Below are positions 22,599 through 35,936 of a stretch of 64,000 nt of DNA, piece by piece. This stretch comes from Eucalyptus grandis (taxonomy: Eukaryota; Streptophyta; Magnoliopsida; Myrtales; Myrtaceae), in assembly GCF_016545825.1 (NCBI RefSeq), contig NC_052618.1:37332196-37396195 (forward strand), written 5' to 3'. The notes beneath the pieces are model-generated. The model was not told where the DNA came from. It searched no databases and was given only the letters and a program-made list of their open reading frames with translations. The translations under genes and the position numbers were made by a program. Each line of letters opens with the position of its first letter. Within the stretch, counting starts at the first letter, position 1.

Positions 22599-25500
22599 TG
22601 TGACATCCTGAAATTTCAGTTCTGTTTTCAATTAAATAAATCGAGCATTTCGTCGACGCGCCTATAGTGTTATCCTTTGAGCTGATAACTCATGAGATAA
22701 CTAGATTATCTGGGGAAGCCATTAAGAGATTTTAACGCAATAGACTTAAGAATTTGACCAAGAATCGATTGCTCGACCGTGCTAATCTGCAAGGGTCATT
22801 CTGGCACCATCAAAGTCGATTAAAAATCATAAATAGGTCGATTCAATTGAGATATGTGATTAGTATGTGGGTGATTCCACCTAATTACAAAATTTCTATC
22901 GAATAGCACTAGACCGTTTTTTCTGTCATTTCTGTACCCTGTGCCCGTATTTGAAATCTTGAGATTTTCACGACAACTGAGAGTTGCCAATGTGTCGAAA
23001 ATGCACATTGTGGCTTGAAAATAATCAACCACGGGTCAATTGCACTAAAATTTTCTAAAAACTACCTAATATGTTAGGTGACGCTAAAATCGCGCAAGAT
23101 TGAAATTAACTGCGAATTTGAACATGATTTCAGAAATTGAAAATTTTGTCATATTACAATTTAATTTAAAAACGTCAACTCATCCCTCAAAGATTTTTCC
23201 GCGAGTTCGGAATTTTTTTTCGAAAAATAGATTCGGACGATTTGGAAAATAACAGAAATTCGAATGGGCCAAATCGAATGGATTTTTTACTTCCAAACCG
23301 AGCTACTTGGTGAAAGGAAAGTTTGGAAATTGTGTGGACTTTTTCTTTGACAAAATCGGACCTCAAATTGGGGAATTTAGAGAAGAAATTGACGTCCAAA
23401 TTGAGTAAATTCGGAGCTAGGCGTGGGGCTGGAATTTTTGGCACCAAATTGAGCTATTTGTGGATTTAATTTCAAGAAAGTAATAGGGAGGAGACAAGCA
23501 GTTAATTAAGGGGATATGTTTGTTGACTTTTCCCCCCTTCAGTAGCTTCTCGAGCACGCCAAGGTCGCCGCTCCTCTCCTTTAGTCTCTCCTTTGCACGC
23601 CTTAGCCACGTTTTCTTCCCCTCCACGATTCTGCTTTCATTTCTTCCACTTGGATCGAAGCAGCTCTCCCCCTCCGAATCTACAGCTCCTTCATTCATCT
23701 ATTTCTGCCAGTGCCTTTCACCAATCTTCAATCCAGTTGCCACTCGTTCATTCCTCCAGCGAAGTCTTCATCCTGATCGGTCAACCACCAGCACACCGAC
23801 CCACCATCCACCGCATCACCCCACTAACTTCTCCCTCTCTCTTGCTGCCATCTCCTTTGGTCTTCACCCTTGCAGCTGCCACGTTCGAGTCAACCAGCGA
23901 AGCTCCCCACGCTGACTTCAACCCACCGAATCGAAGCCCATCTCCACCGATTTTCATGTTGAAGCATCCACCGAAGTAGCTCATCGACAAAAGGCCACGA
24001 CGTCCGTGACTCTACTCAGCCGCACACTCATTCGGCCCATCTCTGCTCCAGCGTTCCAACAACCATGCTCACAACCTGCACGTTTCAGTCCACGAAGTCC
24101 TCAGCCATGCATTTCAGCCTGTAACCTCCTCCGAACTCAATCCAACTTTGGTTTAGCTCAACTCAAAAGCAAATCTCAGCTTTAGGCTATTTTCTGGCCC
24201 GAGCCAAGCTCCATTGATGCAGCCATAGGCTCGAGCTTTGGCTGCCATCGCAGTGAACCAGTTTTCACACTAAATCGGTGAGTTTATGCACTAAACTCTA
24301 CTTAGTAGGCTAATGATGTTTAAGAGATCTTTAGTTTAGGTTAATTAGCGGGGTAGTTAGATTATATTAGTGATTTAATTATTTTTTATTGCATGTTAGG
24401 TGGTTAGAATGGCTAAATTAGAGGTTAGATATATCGTATTATTTATCTAGATAGGTTCGAGAATTTTCCAGACCCGTTTTGGTATTTAATTAGGCATTTT
24501 TCGGCCTAAGTTAGCATTTTTGGTATTTAAATTGAATTATTTAATTTATTTTGGTAATTTTTAATTATTAAATATTTTCCGAAAATTAGACCGGGATAGC
24601 CGGTGACCTGAATTTCGTGCTAATTGCAATGGTGTGATTAATTTCTGCAATTGAGTGTTGATTGGATTTTTGGTTATTATTCCAAAATTTGTGAATTACC
24701 AATATTTATTCAGAAAATCCAGGGTGTCGGATTTTAACACCGAAAATGATTTTATACACTATATAAAACAGTGAGATTTTAAATTGGAAGATATCACTTT
24801 TTCTAAGTCGAGTTGACCGTGTATCCACACACAACTATTTTACCGTGTATTTCTAATACGAAGAAAATATGTCAGGCTCACCATTTTAATCGAGACATTA
24901 GAGTGCAATGTACGGTATCCTGGGCCAAGATTGAATGTTCGTGTGTTCGTTAAGAGAAACCGTCCCAGGCTATTAAGCTGGATGTTACCCCTACATGGGA
25001 CACTCCTAGATAATGGGAAACCGGTCGTAATAGATTTTGGACTCTTGCTCCTTCTAGAAAGCCATCTGATAGAGACGTAGCCGTGCTCAATGGAGTGAGA
25101 CGACGCATGGCAATGCCAGAAGACCACCGAACAGAGAGTAAGCCGTGCTATATATCAAGATCAAAAACTAGGAACACATGATTAATTGAGTTGAATGTGT
25201 CGAATTATGGGATAAAATTGTGTGGCACGGTATGGGACGTGTCATAATGATTTGGCCCTATAATCACGACCTCTGTGCTTGTTTGAATTTCGAGTGTGTC
25301 GTTCCAGTTAATTGAGCTTGATTATTGCTCATGCTTTCGTGCTGTCTGTGATATGAACTGTACCAACCTGTAGGGTGGATCTAAGATGAGGTAAGTCTCT
25401 ATGGATGTGTGGTTAGGACGCCTCTAGGCGTATTACCCTCCTAATTGGGGTTTAAAGCATGAACTCGCTGAGATTTATATCTCACCCCGTCGTGGGCTCA

Positions 25501-25833
25501 TTTCTTTCCAAGGCCGTAGAGTGGTGGATTTGAAGCCAAGCTAAGGGGACTTGAGGTGTAAGTCAAATAAGACAGCTTCTTTTTTAGAGTCAGTCTTTTG
25601 AAGTCTTTTGGTTGTAAACTTTTGTACATGACTCAATATGTTTATAAAAGCATGTTTTGTTTGTGAATCTGTTATCTTGCTTTTCTATCCCGAGATGGTT
25701 ATTATCAGGGGATTTATTATTCGCTTTCACATGTGCAATAAAATGAAAGGGGTCGGCGACTCATCTTGGGAAGTCGCATTTTTATTATCGACCACCGAGG
25801 GATGGGCACGCACTCGAGGATCAAGGCGTGACA
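22599..25833 (+). repeat. 5' LTR of chromovirus element 2
   Basis: 3,235 bases from TGTGACATCC to GGCGTGACA, alignable along its length with 30712-33774. It carries a CT-rich region (about 23520-23980) whose open frames are by-products, and AATTAGACCGGGATAGCCGG-type landmarks shared by both LTRs. It retains 23201-23397, a segment missing from the 3' LTR. Confidence 0.9.
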
Positions 25834-25845
25834 TCACCGTTTAAG

Positions 25846-25857
25846 TGGTATCAAAGC
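25846..25857 (+). promoter_or_regulatory. primer binding site of element 2
   Basis: TGGTATCAAAGC, 12 bases past the LTR end, differs by one base from the TGGTATCAGAGC motif complementary to initiator tRNA-Met. Reverse transcription of minus-strand DNA would start here. Confidence 0.8.
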
Positions 25858-26029
25858 GGGTTAATAGTTTGAGTGATAAGATGCGATAAATCATATGACA
25901 GTTAGTAGGAAATGCCATTTTAATATGCCGATGTATGTGGTTGATAGATGATTGGTAGTTTATTTGGTGGTCATTCAAATTCTAATATGGTATTAGAATT
26001 GGAAAACAGGTATCTATAAAGAGCCTGTA

Positions 26030-29000
26030 GGATGAGTGACCAGGAGCAGAGGACTCCTAAGAAGAGGTCAATAGCCTCTGTGACTCGGGATAAGACGCCG
26101 ACTAGGGTCGGTGCCTGAGGTAGAGCGTCGGCTTAGGCTAGCGCGAGTAGAGTAGCACCGCCTCCAGTTGATGCTGGTGTAGCAGCCCCTGGTGATCCAG
26201 GAACTGTCGGGATCATGTAGGCACTAGAGGCGATGAGAGATCTGATGGGGCAACAGGCCCAAAATCAAGTCATCACCATTACCGCCATCACTACAGTTGC
26301 TGCCACTGGCGTCGCCACTGTCGCCACCAATGCTGCTGTTGCTACCGCCATTGATGTTGCAGCCACTGCCGCACTTGCTGCCGTACCTACTGAAGTTCCA
26401 CCTAGGAACGTGGTCGCCGTGAGACTATGCATAAACTAGTGGAGTAGTTTCTGAAGTTGAACCCACCAAGGTTCACTGGTGCAGGAGATCCTGAAGCTAC
26501 AGCCCTATGGATTTAGGGTTGAAGAAGACCTTTACACTATTGATGTGCACCGAGATAGAGAAGGTTGTCCTTGCAGCCTATCAGCTGTAGGGAATTGCAA
26601 ACACTTGGTGGATGACCACTAGAGGAATGGTATTCCCTGAAAGTGTGGTTCTGGAGTGGAACGCCTTTATCGAGGTCTTCAACAGCAAATACTTTTTTGA
26701 GACTGCCAAAGAACTGAAGATGGCAGAATTCTAGCACCTTCGCCAAGGTACGATGACAGTGGATTAGTATGAAGCGAAGTTCGCTGAACTGTCACAGTAT
26801 GTCCCTAGATTGGTCAAGGATTCAGTAGACCGAGCTAGGATATTCAAAGATGGACTCAGATCGGAACTGAGGAGTCTGCTAATACTACTCAACTTGAGGA
26901 ATTACAATGACCTGTATGAATGGGTCCAGATGATAAAGAGAGACCAGAACAAACAAGCCGCCGCATCTGAGTCGCAATTTAGTTCGAACAGAGATTGAAA
27001 TAGGTTTGGAAAAAGACCTATAATTGGAGGAAGGTACCTTATTATGCCTTACAGGAAAGGTGGGATAGGAAAATCAACGCAAAGACAGAATGGTGCGTGT
27101 CGTTTCTGTGGAAGATAACATAGATCAGCCCCGTGTCATTCAAGGCCAGGTGCTTATTTTCAGTGTGGCCAGCAGGGTCACATGGCCAAGAATTATCCCA
27201 GGAGACAAATGGGACCGCCGTAGTTGCCGCCACCGCCACCAATGGGTCAGAATCGAGGATATGCCCCACCAAATGCACATCAGGGTGGATTGATCAGGCT
27301 TCCAACTTAAGGATGGACATACGCCATCTCCAGAGGACAGGCTGAGGATGTGCCTGATGTGATTACAGGTACTGTTTCGCTAAATGACCACACTACTTAT
27401 GCTTTATTTGATCCTAGAGCTACTAATTCGTTTATAGCTAAGCAGTATGTTAAGCTGGTGTTAGCTACAATGGGTTGTCCTGGTTGCACGTTAATGATTG
27501 ATGAGTGAGAGGGGAAGATAGACTTGATAGTCTTAGCCATATATGATTTTGATGTGATAATTGGCATGGACTGGCTCATTAAGCAACGAGCTAAGTGGAT
27601 TACTATCGTAAAGCGATTCAGTTTAACCCGTTAGAGGGTGAAAGTTTTGAGTTTATTGGGACTGAAGGAGGACCCTCGATTACCGTAATCTCGTTTCTAA
27701 AGGTAACCCGGTTGTTAGACGGGGGTTGTCAAGGTTACTTGGCAACTGTCGTGTATATGACAGTTGAGGAGCTGAAGATGGAAGATATTGCAGTGATTCA
27801 AGAATTTCCAAACGTATTCCCGAAAGAATTGCCAGGTCGGACGCTAGAAAGAGAGATAAAGTTCGTGATTGAGTTAGCCCCCGGGACAGAGCGAATCTCT
27901 AAGGCTCCTTACTGGATGGTGTTGTCTGAGTTGAAAGAACTGAAGGTGTAGATGTAGGAATTGTTGGATAAGGGATTCATACGTCCTAGTGCATCACCTT
28001 GGGGAGCACCAATCTATTCGTAAAAAAGAAAGATGGTTTGTTACGCTTGTGCATTGACTATCGCCAACTCAATTAGGTGACAATCAAGAACAAGTATCAA
28101 CCGCCGAGGATCGATGACTTGTTTGAGCAGTTACAAGGAGCGTCGATATTCTCTAAAATCAACTTGAGGACAAGAAATCATCAGCTGAGGATCAGGAAGA
28201 AGGACATTCCAAAGTCAACGTTTCGTACTTGATACGGCCATTATGAGTTCACTGTAATGCAGTTTGGTTTAACGAACGCCACAACTGTTTTTATGGATTT
28301 GATGAACTGAGTGTTCAAAGAATACATTGATCAATTTATGATCGTGTTCATCAATGATATTCTGGTGTACTCGAGAAGTGCTGAGGAGCATGAAACACAT
28401 TTGAGGATGGTACTCCAAACTTTAAGGATTCATGAGCTGTATGCCAAGTTTAGTAAGTGAGAGTTTTGGTTAACTCGTGTTGCTTTCAGGTGAAGGAATC
28501 TCCGTGAACCCGTTCAAAATTGAAGCAGTGACCAATTGGCCAAGACCGACTACTGTGACAGAGATCAGAAGTTTTCTGGGTTTAACAAGTTATTACAAAA
28601 GGTTCGTAGAAAGGTTTTCAGTTTTAGCGTCGCCTTTGACTCGATTATTGGAGAAGGAAGAGAAATTCGTGTGGACAGACAAGTGCAAGCATAGTTTTTA
28701 AGAGCTTAAGCAAAAGCTGACTACCGCACCAGTGCTGACCATTTCATCCGGTCTTGGAGGATACGAGATCTACAGTGATGCGTCGTTTAGAGGACTGGGT
28801 TGCATGCTAATGCAACATGGTAGGGTTGTTGCATATGCGTCTCGTCAGTTGAGACCTCATGAGCAGAATTACCCAACGCATGATTTAGAACTCGCCACGA
28901 TTATTTTTGCTCTGAAGATTTTGAGACATTATTTGTGCGGAGAAAGATTCCAGATCTTCACTGACCATCAAAGTCTCAAGTATCTATTCTCTCAGAAAGA

Positions 29001-30680
29001 GTTGAATATGAGACAACGTCACTAGATGGAACTTTTGAAGGACTATGATTGTGATACTCTGTATCACATTGGAAAGGCAAATAAAGTCGTAGATGCGCTG
29101 AGTCGGAAGTCTTCAATTGCGCATATGCTGGTTAAGGAGTGGAATTTACTCGAGAAAGCTCGAGATTTGATTTTCAAGTTTGAGGTAGGCCACCTTTCAA
29201 ATCGTATGGCCACCCTCAAAATTGACTCGGAAATATAGATTAGGATCAAGACGCTTCAGCCGACAGATTTATATATTCAGAAAATCCTACAAGAGGATAC
29301 CGAGAAGAGGAAGACTAACTTTCAGATTTCCAAAGATGGAACATTGAGGTTTCGAGAATGATTGTGTGTACCTGATGACGCAGAGCTTAAGGAAGAGATC
29401 TTGTTAGAAGCTCATCGTAGCAGTTACAACATTCATCATGGTAGTACGAAGATGTATCAGAACCTACGTCAACACTATTGGCGGTTCGGTATGAAGGCGG
29501 ACATCGCCAAGCATGTTGCCAAGTGTCTGGTGTGTCAGCAAGTGAAGGCACAGCACTGTAAGCCGGGAGAACTTCTGCAACCTCTCAAGATTCTCGAATG
29601 GAAGAGGGAACATATCACAATGGATTTTGTTACAGGCTTACTGAGGAGTCAGAGAGGTAATGATTCCATTTGGGGAGTGGTTGACAAACTGATGAAGTCG
29701 ACTCACTTCATTGCAGTACGAAAAGACCTTCATTTGGACAGGCACGCAGAGTTGTATGTACATCAGATTGTTCATTTGCATGGAGTGCCGATGATGATTA
29801 CTTCAAATAGAGACCCGAGGTTCACTGTCGCCTTCTGGAAAAGTTTGCAGACCGCTTTAGGAACGAAACTGCAGTACAATACGGCATATCATCCTCAAAC
29901 GGATGGCTAGTTTGAGAGGACGATTCAAACCCTTGAAGACATGCTGCGAGCTTGCGTATTGGATTTCAAGGGAAGCTGGGAGGAACAACTTCACCTTGTC
30001 GAGTTTGCCTACAACAACAACTATTAGCAGAGCATTTAGATGGCTCATTTTGAAGCGTTGTATGGCAGAGAGTGAAGAACGCAAGTGTGTTGGGATGAAG
30101 TCGGGGAAAGAAAGATCACAGGCCTAAAGTTGGTCCATCAATTAGTGGATGCAGTTGCCGTCATCAAAGACAAATTAAAAACTGCTCAGAGCCGCCAGAA
30201 AAGCTACGCAGATAAGCGTTGGAGACCATTGGAATTCCAAGTTGGTGATCATGTTTTTCTAAAGGTGTTACCAATGAAGGGTACTTTGCGTTTTGGCAAG
30301 AAGGGAAAACTGAGTCCAAGGTACGTAGGTCCCTTTGAGATTTTCGAAAGAATCGAGACTCTAGCATATCATCTTGCATTGCCGTCGAGGTTGGCGTAAG
30401 TGCATGACGTCTTTCACGTGTTGATGTTGAGGAAGTATGAACCTGACCCGACCCACGTGCTTAATTTGGAAGAATTGGACATGGACGACAGAGTGTTTTA
30501 CGTAAAAAGCCCGGTTCAAATTGTGGATCGCAAGGAACAAATTCTGTGCACCAAGACCATTCCGTTGGTCAAGGTGGTTTGGTAACACTACGGCATAGAA
30601 ATAGCAACTTGGGAAAATGAAGATTTGATGATACGACTGTACCTCCACCTGTTTGTTCAAAGATTGTATGGTTTAAATTT
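26030..30680 (+). pseudogene. decayed gag-pol-chromodomain of element 2
   Basis: Gag begins near 26031 (MSDQEQRTPKKR-like) and includes an Ala/Thr-rich stretch (26233-26440) and a Gag core (about 26450-27000). The zinc knuckle near 27150 reads YFQCGQQGHMAKNYP, with two of its Cys replaced. Protease reads LFDPRATNSF (27405) in place of a D-S/T-G site. Reverse transcriptase covers about 27775-28650 with [10 protein letters not shown] near 28350, so one catalytic Asp has become Asn. RNase H has [11 protein letters not shown] (28770). Integrase has an intact HHCC finger (about 29410-29540), MDFVTGL, and HPQTDG followed by a stop at 29908. The C-terminal chromodomain is near 30500-30640 (SPVQIVDRKEQ to ATWENEDLM). 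At least ten in-frame stops and several shifts make it non-functional. Confidence 0.9.
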
Positions 30681-30697
30681 TGAGGGTGAAATTTTTT

Positions 30698-30710
30698 AAA
30701 AGAGAAAGAG
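30698..30710 (+). promoter_or_regulatory. polypurine tract of element 2
   Basis: AAAAGAGAAAGAG lies one base before the 3' LTR start, the expected place and composition for the plus-strand primer. Confidence 0.7.
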
Positions 30711-30711
30711 T

Positions 30712-33700
30712 TGTGACATCTTGAAATTTTAGTTCTGTTTTCAATTAAATAAATGGGGTCTTTCATTGACACGCTTATAGTGCTATTCTCTGAGCTGATC
30801 ACTCATGAGATAACTAGACTATCTGGAAAAGCCATTAATGGATTTTAACGCAATAGACTTGAGAATTCGACCAAGAATTGACTACTTGACCATGCTCATC
30901 TGTAAGAATCTTTACAGCACTGTCAAAATCGATTAGAGATCAGAGATAGGTCGATTCAACTGAGATATGTGATTAGTATGTGGGTGATTCCATCTAATTA
31001 CAAAATTTCTGTCGAACGGCACTAAACCGATTTTTCTATCATTTCTGTACCTTGTGCCTATATTTGAAACCTTGAGATTTTCACGACAACTAAGTCGCCA
31101 ATGTGTTGAAGATGCACATTGTGGCTTCAAAATAATCAACCACGGGTCAATTGCACTAAAATTTATTAAAAGCTACCAAATAGGTTGGGTCATGCTAAAA
31201 TCGCGCCAGATTAAAATTAACCGCGAATTTGAATCTGATTTCAGAAATTGAAAATTATGTCATGTCATGATTTATTTTAGGAACATCGACTCATCTTTCG
31301 AAGATTTTTCCAAATTGAGTAAATTCGGAGCTAGGCTTAGGGCTGGAATTTTGGCACCAAATTGAGTTATTTGTGGATTTAATTTCAAGAAAGTAATAGG
31401 TTGGGGACAAGTTGTTAATTAAAGGGATAAGTTTGTTGACTTTTCCCCCCTTCAGCAGCTTCTCCAGCACGCCAAGGCCGCCGCCCCTCTCCTTCGGTCT
31501 CTTCTTCGCACACCTCAGCTGCATCTTCTCCTCTCTACAATTTTGCTTTCATTTCTTCCACTTGGATCGAAGCAGCTCTCCCCCTCCGAATTTGCAGCTT
31601 CCTCCTTCATCCGTTTCTGCCATCACCTTTCACTGATCTTCAATCCATCTGCCACTCATTCATTCCTCCAGCGAAGTCTTCATCCTGCTCGATCAACTAT
31701 CAGCACACCGACCCACCATCCATTGCATCACCCCAATAACTTCTCCCTCTCTCTCTTGCTGCCATCTCCTTCGGTCTTCACCCTTGCAACTGCCACGTCC
31801 GAGTCAACCAGCGAATCTCCCCATGTTGACTTCAACCCACCGAATCGAAGCCCATCTCCACCAATTTTCATGCTGCAGCGTCCACCAAAGCAGCTCACCA
31901 ATAGAAGACCACGACGTCCACGACCCTGCTCAGTCGCAAGCTCATTCGGTCCATCTCTGCTCCAATGTTCTAGCAACCACGCTTGCGGCCCACACGTTTC
32001 AATCCATGAAGTCCGTAGTCGTGCATTTCAGCCTGTAACCTCCTCTGAACTCAGTCCAACTTCGGTTCATCTCAACTTAAGAGATTTGTTAGGCTGTTTT
32101 CTGGCTCCGTTCGAGCTCCGTTGATGCTGCCGTAGGCTCGAGTTTCGGCCACTGTCGCGCCGCCGTCATGGTGAACCGGTTTTCGCACTAAACCGGTGAG
32201 TTTATGCACTAAACTCTACTTAGTATGCTAATGACGTTTAAGATGTGTTTAGTTTAGGTTAATTAGGGATTAGGCGGGTAGTTAGATTAGATTAGTGATT
32301 TAATTATTCATTATTGCATGTTAGGTGGTTAGAATGGCTAAATTAGAGACTAGATAGATTGTATTATTTATCTAGACATGTTCGGGAATTTTTCGGGCCC
32401 ATTTCGGTATTTAATTAGGCATTTCCGGTCTAAGTTAGCATTTTTGGTATTTAAATTGAATTATTTAATTAATTTTGGTAATTATTTAATTATTAAATAT
32501 TTTCCAGAAATTAGACCGGGATAGCCGGTGACCGGAATTTCATGCCGATTGCAATGATGTGGTTAATTTCTACAATTGAGTGTTAAATTGTGTAAATTGA
32601 GTGTTGATTGGATTTTTCGTCATTTATTCCAAAATTTGTAAATTTCCAATATTTATTCAAAAAATCCCGAGTATCGAATTTTAACACCGAAAATGGTTTT
32701 ATATACTATATAAAACAATGGGATTTTAAATTGAAAGATATCATTTTTTTGGGTCGAGTTGACCGTGTACCCACACACGACTATTTTATCGTGTATTTCT
32801 AATACGAAAAAAATAGGCCAGGCTCACCATTTTAATTGAAACATTTGAGCACAATGCACGGTGTTATGGGCCAAGATTGAATGGTCGTGTGTTGGTTAAG
32901 AGAAACCGTCCGAGGCTGTTAAGCTGGACGTTACCCTTACATGGGATGCCTTTAGTCAACGAGAAGCTGGTCACAATAGATTATGGACCCTTGCTCCTTT
33001 GGGAAAGCCATTTGATAGAGACATAGCCGTGCTCAATGGGGTCAGACGATGCCTAGCAATGCCAAAAGACTGTCGAACAGAGAGTAGGTTGTGTTATATG
33101 TGAGATCAAAAACTAGGAACGCATGATTAATTAAGTTGAATGTGTCGAATTATGGGACAAAATTGTGTGGCAGGATATGGGACGTGTCATAACGATTTGG
33201 CCCTATAATCAAGATCTCTATGCTTGTGTGAATTTTGACTATGGTGTTCCAATTAATTGAGCTTGATTACTGCTCATGCTTTCGTGCTGTCTGTGATATG
33301 AACTATAATGACTTGCAGAGTGGATTTGAGACTAGGTAAGTCTTTGTGGATATGTGGTTAGGACGCCTCTAGGTGTATTACCCTCTTAATTGGGATTTAG
33401 AGCATGAACTCACTGAGATTTATATCTCACCCTGGCATTGGCTCATTTCTTTTTAGGGCCGTAGAGTGGTGGATCTAGAGTCGAGCTGAGGGGACTTGAG
33501 GTGTAGGTCAAATAAGCTTCTTTTTTAGAGTCAGTCTTTTGAAGTATTTTGGTTGTAGACTTTTGTACATGACTCGGTGTGCTTATAAAAGCATGTTTTG
33601 TTTGTAAATCTGTTATCTTACTTTTCTATCCCCAAATGGTTACTGTCAGGGGATTTATTATTCGCTTCCACATGTGCAATAAAATGAAAGGGGTCGGTGA

Positions 33701-33774
33701 CTCATTCTAGGAAGTTGCATTTTTATTATCAACCACTGAGGGATGCGCACGCGCTCGAGGATCGAGGCGTGACA
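30712..33774 (+). repeat. 3' LTR of chromovirus element 2
   Basis: 3,063 bases from TGTGACATCT to GGCGTGACA, homologous to the 5' LTR. It lacks about 197 bases present in the 5' LTR at 23201-23397; the junction lies near 31308 (TTTTTCCAAATTGAG). Numerous substitutions separate the two LTRs, so the insertion is not recent. Confidence 0.9.
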
Positions 33775-33967
33775 GGAGAGGCAGCCGATTCAAGTTGATC
33801 AAGAGGTTGCCGAAGGAGGCGCCGATCACCAAGGGATCGAGAAGAAGGAGAGGAACGTCGAAGGGCTAGGTTGCAGTCAGCAAGCTGCCGACGTAAGGCC
33901 GGTTGACCAATGATTGACAGACAACGAGGGGCTAGTTTGGGAGAGAAAAAAAGTACGAGAAGAGGGG

Positions 33968-33990
33968 GGAAGAGAGAGAGAGAGAGAGAT
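33968..33990. repeat. (GA)n microsatellite
   Basis: About ten GA units within a purine-rich stretch of the host LTR-like block. The inverted copy of the block has a (CT)n run at the equivalent place (43576-43612). Confidence 0.85.
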
Positions 33991-35936
33991 TGAGAGATTT
34001 CTTTTTTTGTTAGAGAAAGTAGATCTGCAAATGAGCCCTCTAGACATTTTGGACGAAAAATGCTATTATACTATGGTTGAATCATCAAATCTTGACCGTT
34101 GGTTAAATTCGACAATCAAAATTTTGATTTAATGGCCAAATGAAGTCCATTAAAGGCTAATCACACTTAGAATTTGTCTTATGATCGATCTGATGGCTTC
34201 AATTCTAAAAAAATAGGGGTCAAGAACGAGAATCATGATTAGGGCCTATTTAGGGGTAAAATCATAAATTCACAGAATTCAAGGGTTGTTTTGCAAAATC
34301 TGGAAAATGTAAAGATATGGAGGCAAAATATGCACGACAAGGGACTAAGAACCAATTGTCGGCAAGGGGCCGAACCAACCTATTTCACCAGCGGTTAGTC
34401 GAATCGGTCGAATCCATTCACATCGGTTTAACCGATTCTTCACCAATTTTGATTGGTTCCTGAGTAGGCAGTCCTTATGGGCTTACAATTTGTGCAATTT
34501 GGTTCTTGGGAGAGAAAAACTTATCCAATTTGAGGAGAAATTGACCGATTTTAATCAAATTAAGCCAATTAAACCCTGTAAATTTAATTTTTAGGCTTTC
34601 AATTGACTTAATTGAATGATTATTGTGAAAAATAGTGGGACCTAAGCCAAGGCTACATGTAATTGAGCATTAAAGGCTAAAATGGGCAATTTTGCAATTC
34701 CTCGCTCGAAATCGCAAATTAATTAAAATGGAATTCAATTAATATTGCAAAATACCTATTCAACTAATTGCTCATGCTTAAGACAAGCTGTTACATCCAA
34801 ATTGATCTTGAATGGGTCAACTTGAATTTCTTCAATTGAAGCTTAATAGCTCGACTTTCTTATATTCAAGAGAGCAAATTTTCTCAAATTGGAAAGTTCT
34901 CAAGTGAATTTCTTGAAACAAACCTCAGATTTGAACTTATCTCAAGAAAACAAGTGGAATACAAATGCTTATTTACAACTCATGAAGGATCGATTCGGCC
35001 CTAATTAGGGCTTAAAATCATAATTTGCCCCTTGACATGACAACTCCTGAAAGTGAATGAACAAGTAGATTAAAAATAATCCCTAGACCAAATGACGTAA
35101 AAGGAATTAAATCTAATTGTAACTAAAATGAAAGTAATTTAATTTTTGGTTGATTTCAAACCTAAAACGGAAAAATTCGGAAAACAGTGTTCTTAACGAA
35201 TTTTATAAATTTTTTTACACAAAAGTCAAATTGACACTAAAGCAAAATGTTTTGAGGATTTTTAGTTTTTTAAAATTTTTGATCAAAAGTTTGACCAATA
35301 GTCAACCATTTAATTGATTTTTCTTAAAATGTTGATTTTTGAGTCAAATCTTTGAAATTTTTAAAAATTAACTTGGCTAAAGTAAAATTAAAAATATTTA
35401 ACATCTTTTTGGGCAAAAGCTAACTTTTGATTCGGGGTTTATTTTTGGTCAAAGAGTTAACCAAAAAGTTAACCGAAAAGTCAATCATTTGAATTGTTCA
35501 AGTTTTCATTGAAAATGCATAGGAAATCGCTTAAAAGTGACAATGCAAAAGAAAGAAATTAAAAATGACACTTTTTGGGCGAGAAACGGGCTCCGTCGCG
35601 ATTAGAAACCCTAATCTTAAGTTTTACTTTTTTTTATAATGCGTCGACTAAAATTCATGGGTCAATAGCTACCTCTCTTTGAGTGGGAGTTCGAGGAGGT
35701 TCCACTCTAAGACAAATTGATACCTACAATTTTTAGTTGACTCCATTCGAAGAAAATAAAATGAAAAATTAACATTTGATCAGGGACAAACTTGGATACT
35801 TACCATTGTTCATTAAGGTGTTTGGCTCATGCTTGAGATCTTTCTCTTCATCTCTCTTGCCAAATGGGATGAAGGAAATAAATTCATTACAAAAAAAAGA
35901 ATGGTTTAATGATGATCACTAATCTAAAGGGAAAAT

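Larger units (their letters stand above)
22599..33774 (+). mobile_element. complete but decayed Ty3/gypsy chromovirus (element 2)
   Basis: An 11.2-kb LTR retrotransposon with both LTRs (22599-25833 and 30712-33774), a tRNA-Met-type primer binding site, gag, pol, a chromodomain and a polypurine tract. Flanking 5-mers are AGAGA (22594-22598) and GGAGA (33775-33779), a target duplication with one mismatch. The chromodomain and 3-kb LTRs fit the Tekay/Del-like chromoviruses; the lineage is inference. It sits inside the host LTR-like block. The inverted copy of that block at 41765-46600 lacks this insertion. Confidence 0.9.
17673..35665 (+). mobile_element. long LTR-like block (plus orientation), interrupted by nested insertions
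   Basis: Host block into which other elements inserted: 17673-17855, 18829-22598 and 33775-35665 read as one continuous unit, about 5.8 kb in total. It starts with sequence related to the solo LTR at 10491 (AGTCGCCACTA, then the TTCGGTACCT landmark). Most of it reappears in inverse orientation at 41765-46600. Matching pairs include 19600-19740 with 46440-46600, 20830-21190 with 45000-45360, 21470-21530 with 44640-44700, 34020-34340 with 43160-43400, and 35110-35650 with 41780-42290. It has no coding domains. The right edge near 35665 is inferred from where the inverted similarity ends. The size is at the upper end for LTRs, so part could be untranslated internal sequence. Confidence 0.65.

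Noticed and set aside
26233..26439. Ala/Thr-rich 68-residue frame as a separate gene
   Set aside because: It is part of the decayed gag of element 2, downstream of its primer binding site.
31543..32124. Plus-strand open frame of 193 residues and similar frames at 23520-23979
   Set aside because: They lie in the CT-rich part of the two LTRs of element 2, are Ser/Pro-rich by composition, and differ in reading frame between the two LTRs.
35690..35720. Possible tRNA T-arm-like sequence (GTTCGAGGAGGTTCC)
   Set aside because: No acceptor, D or anticodon arms can be folded around it; it is only a small hairpin.
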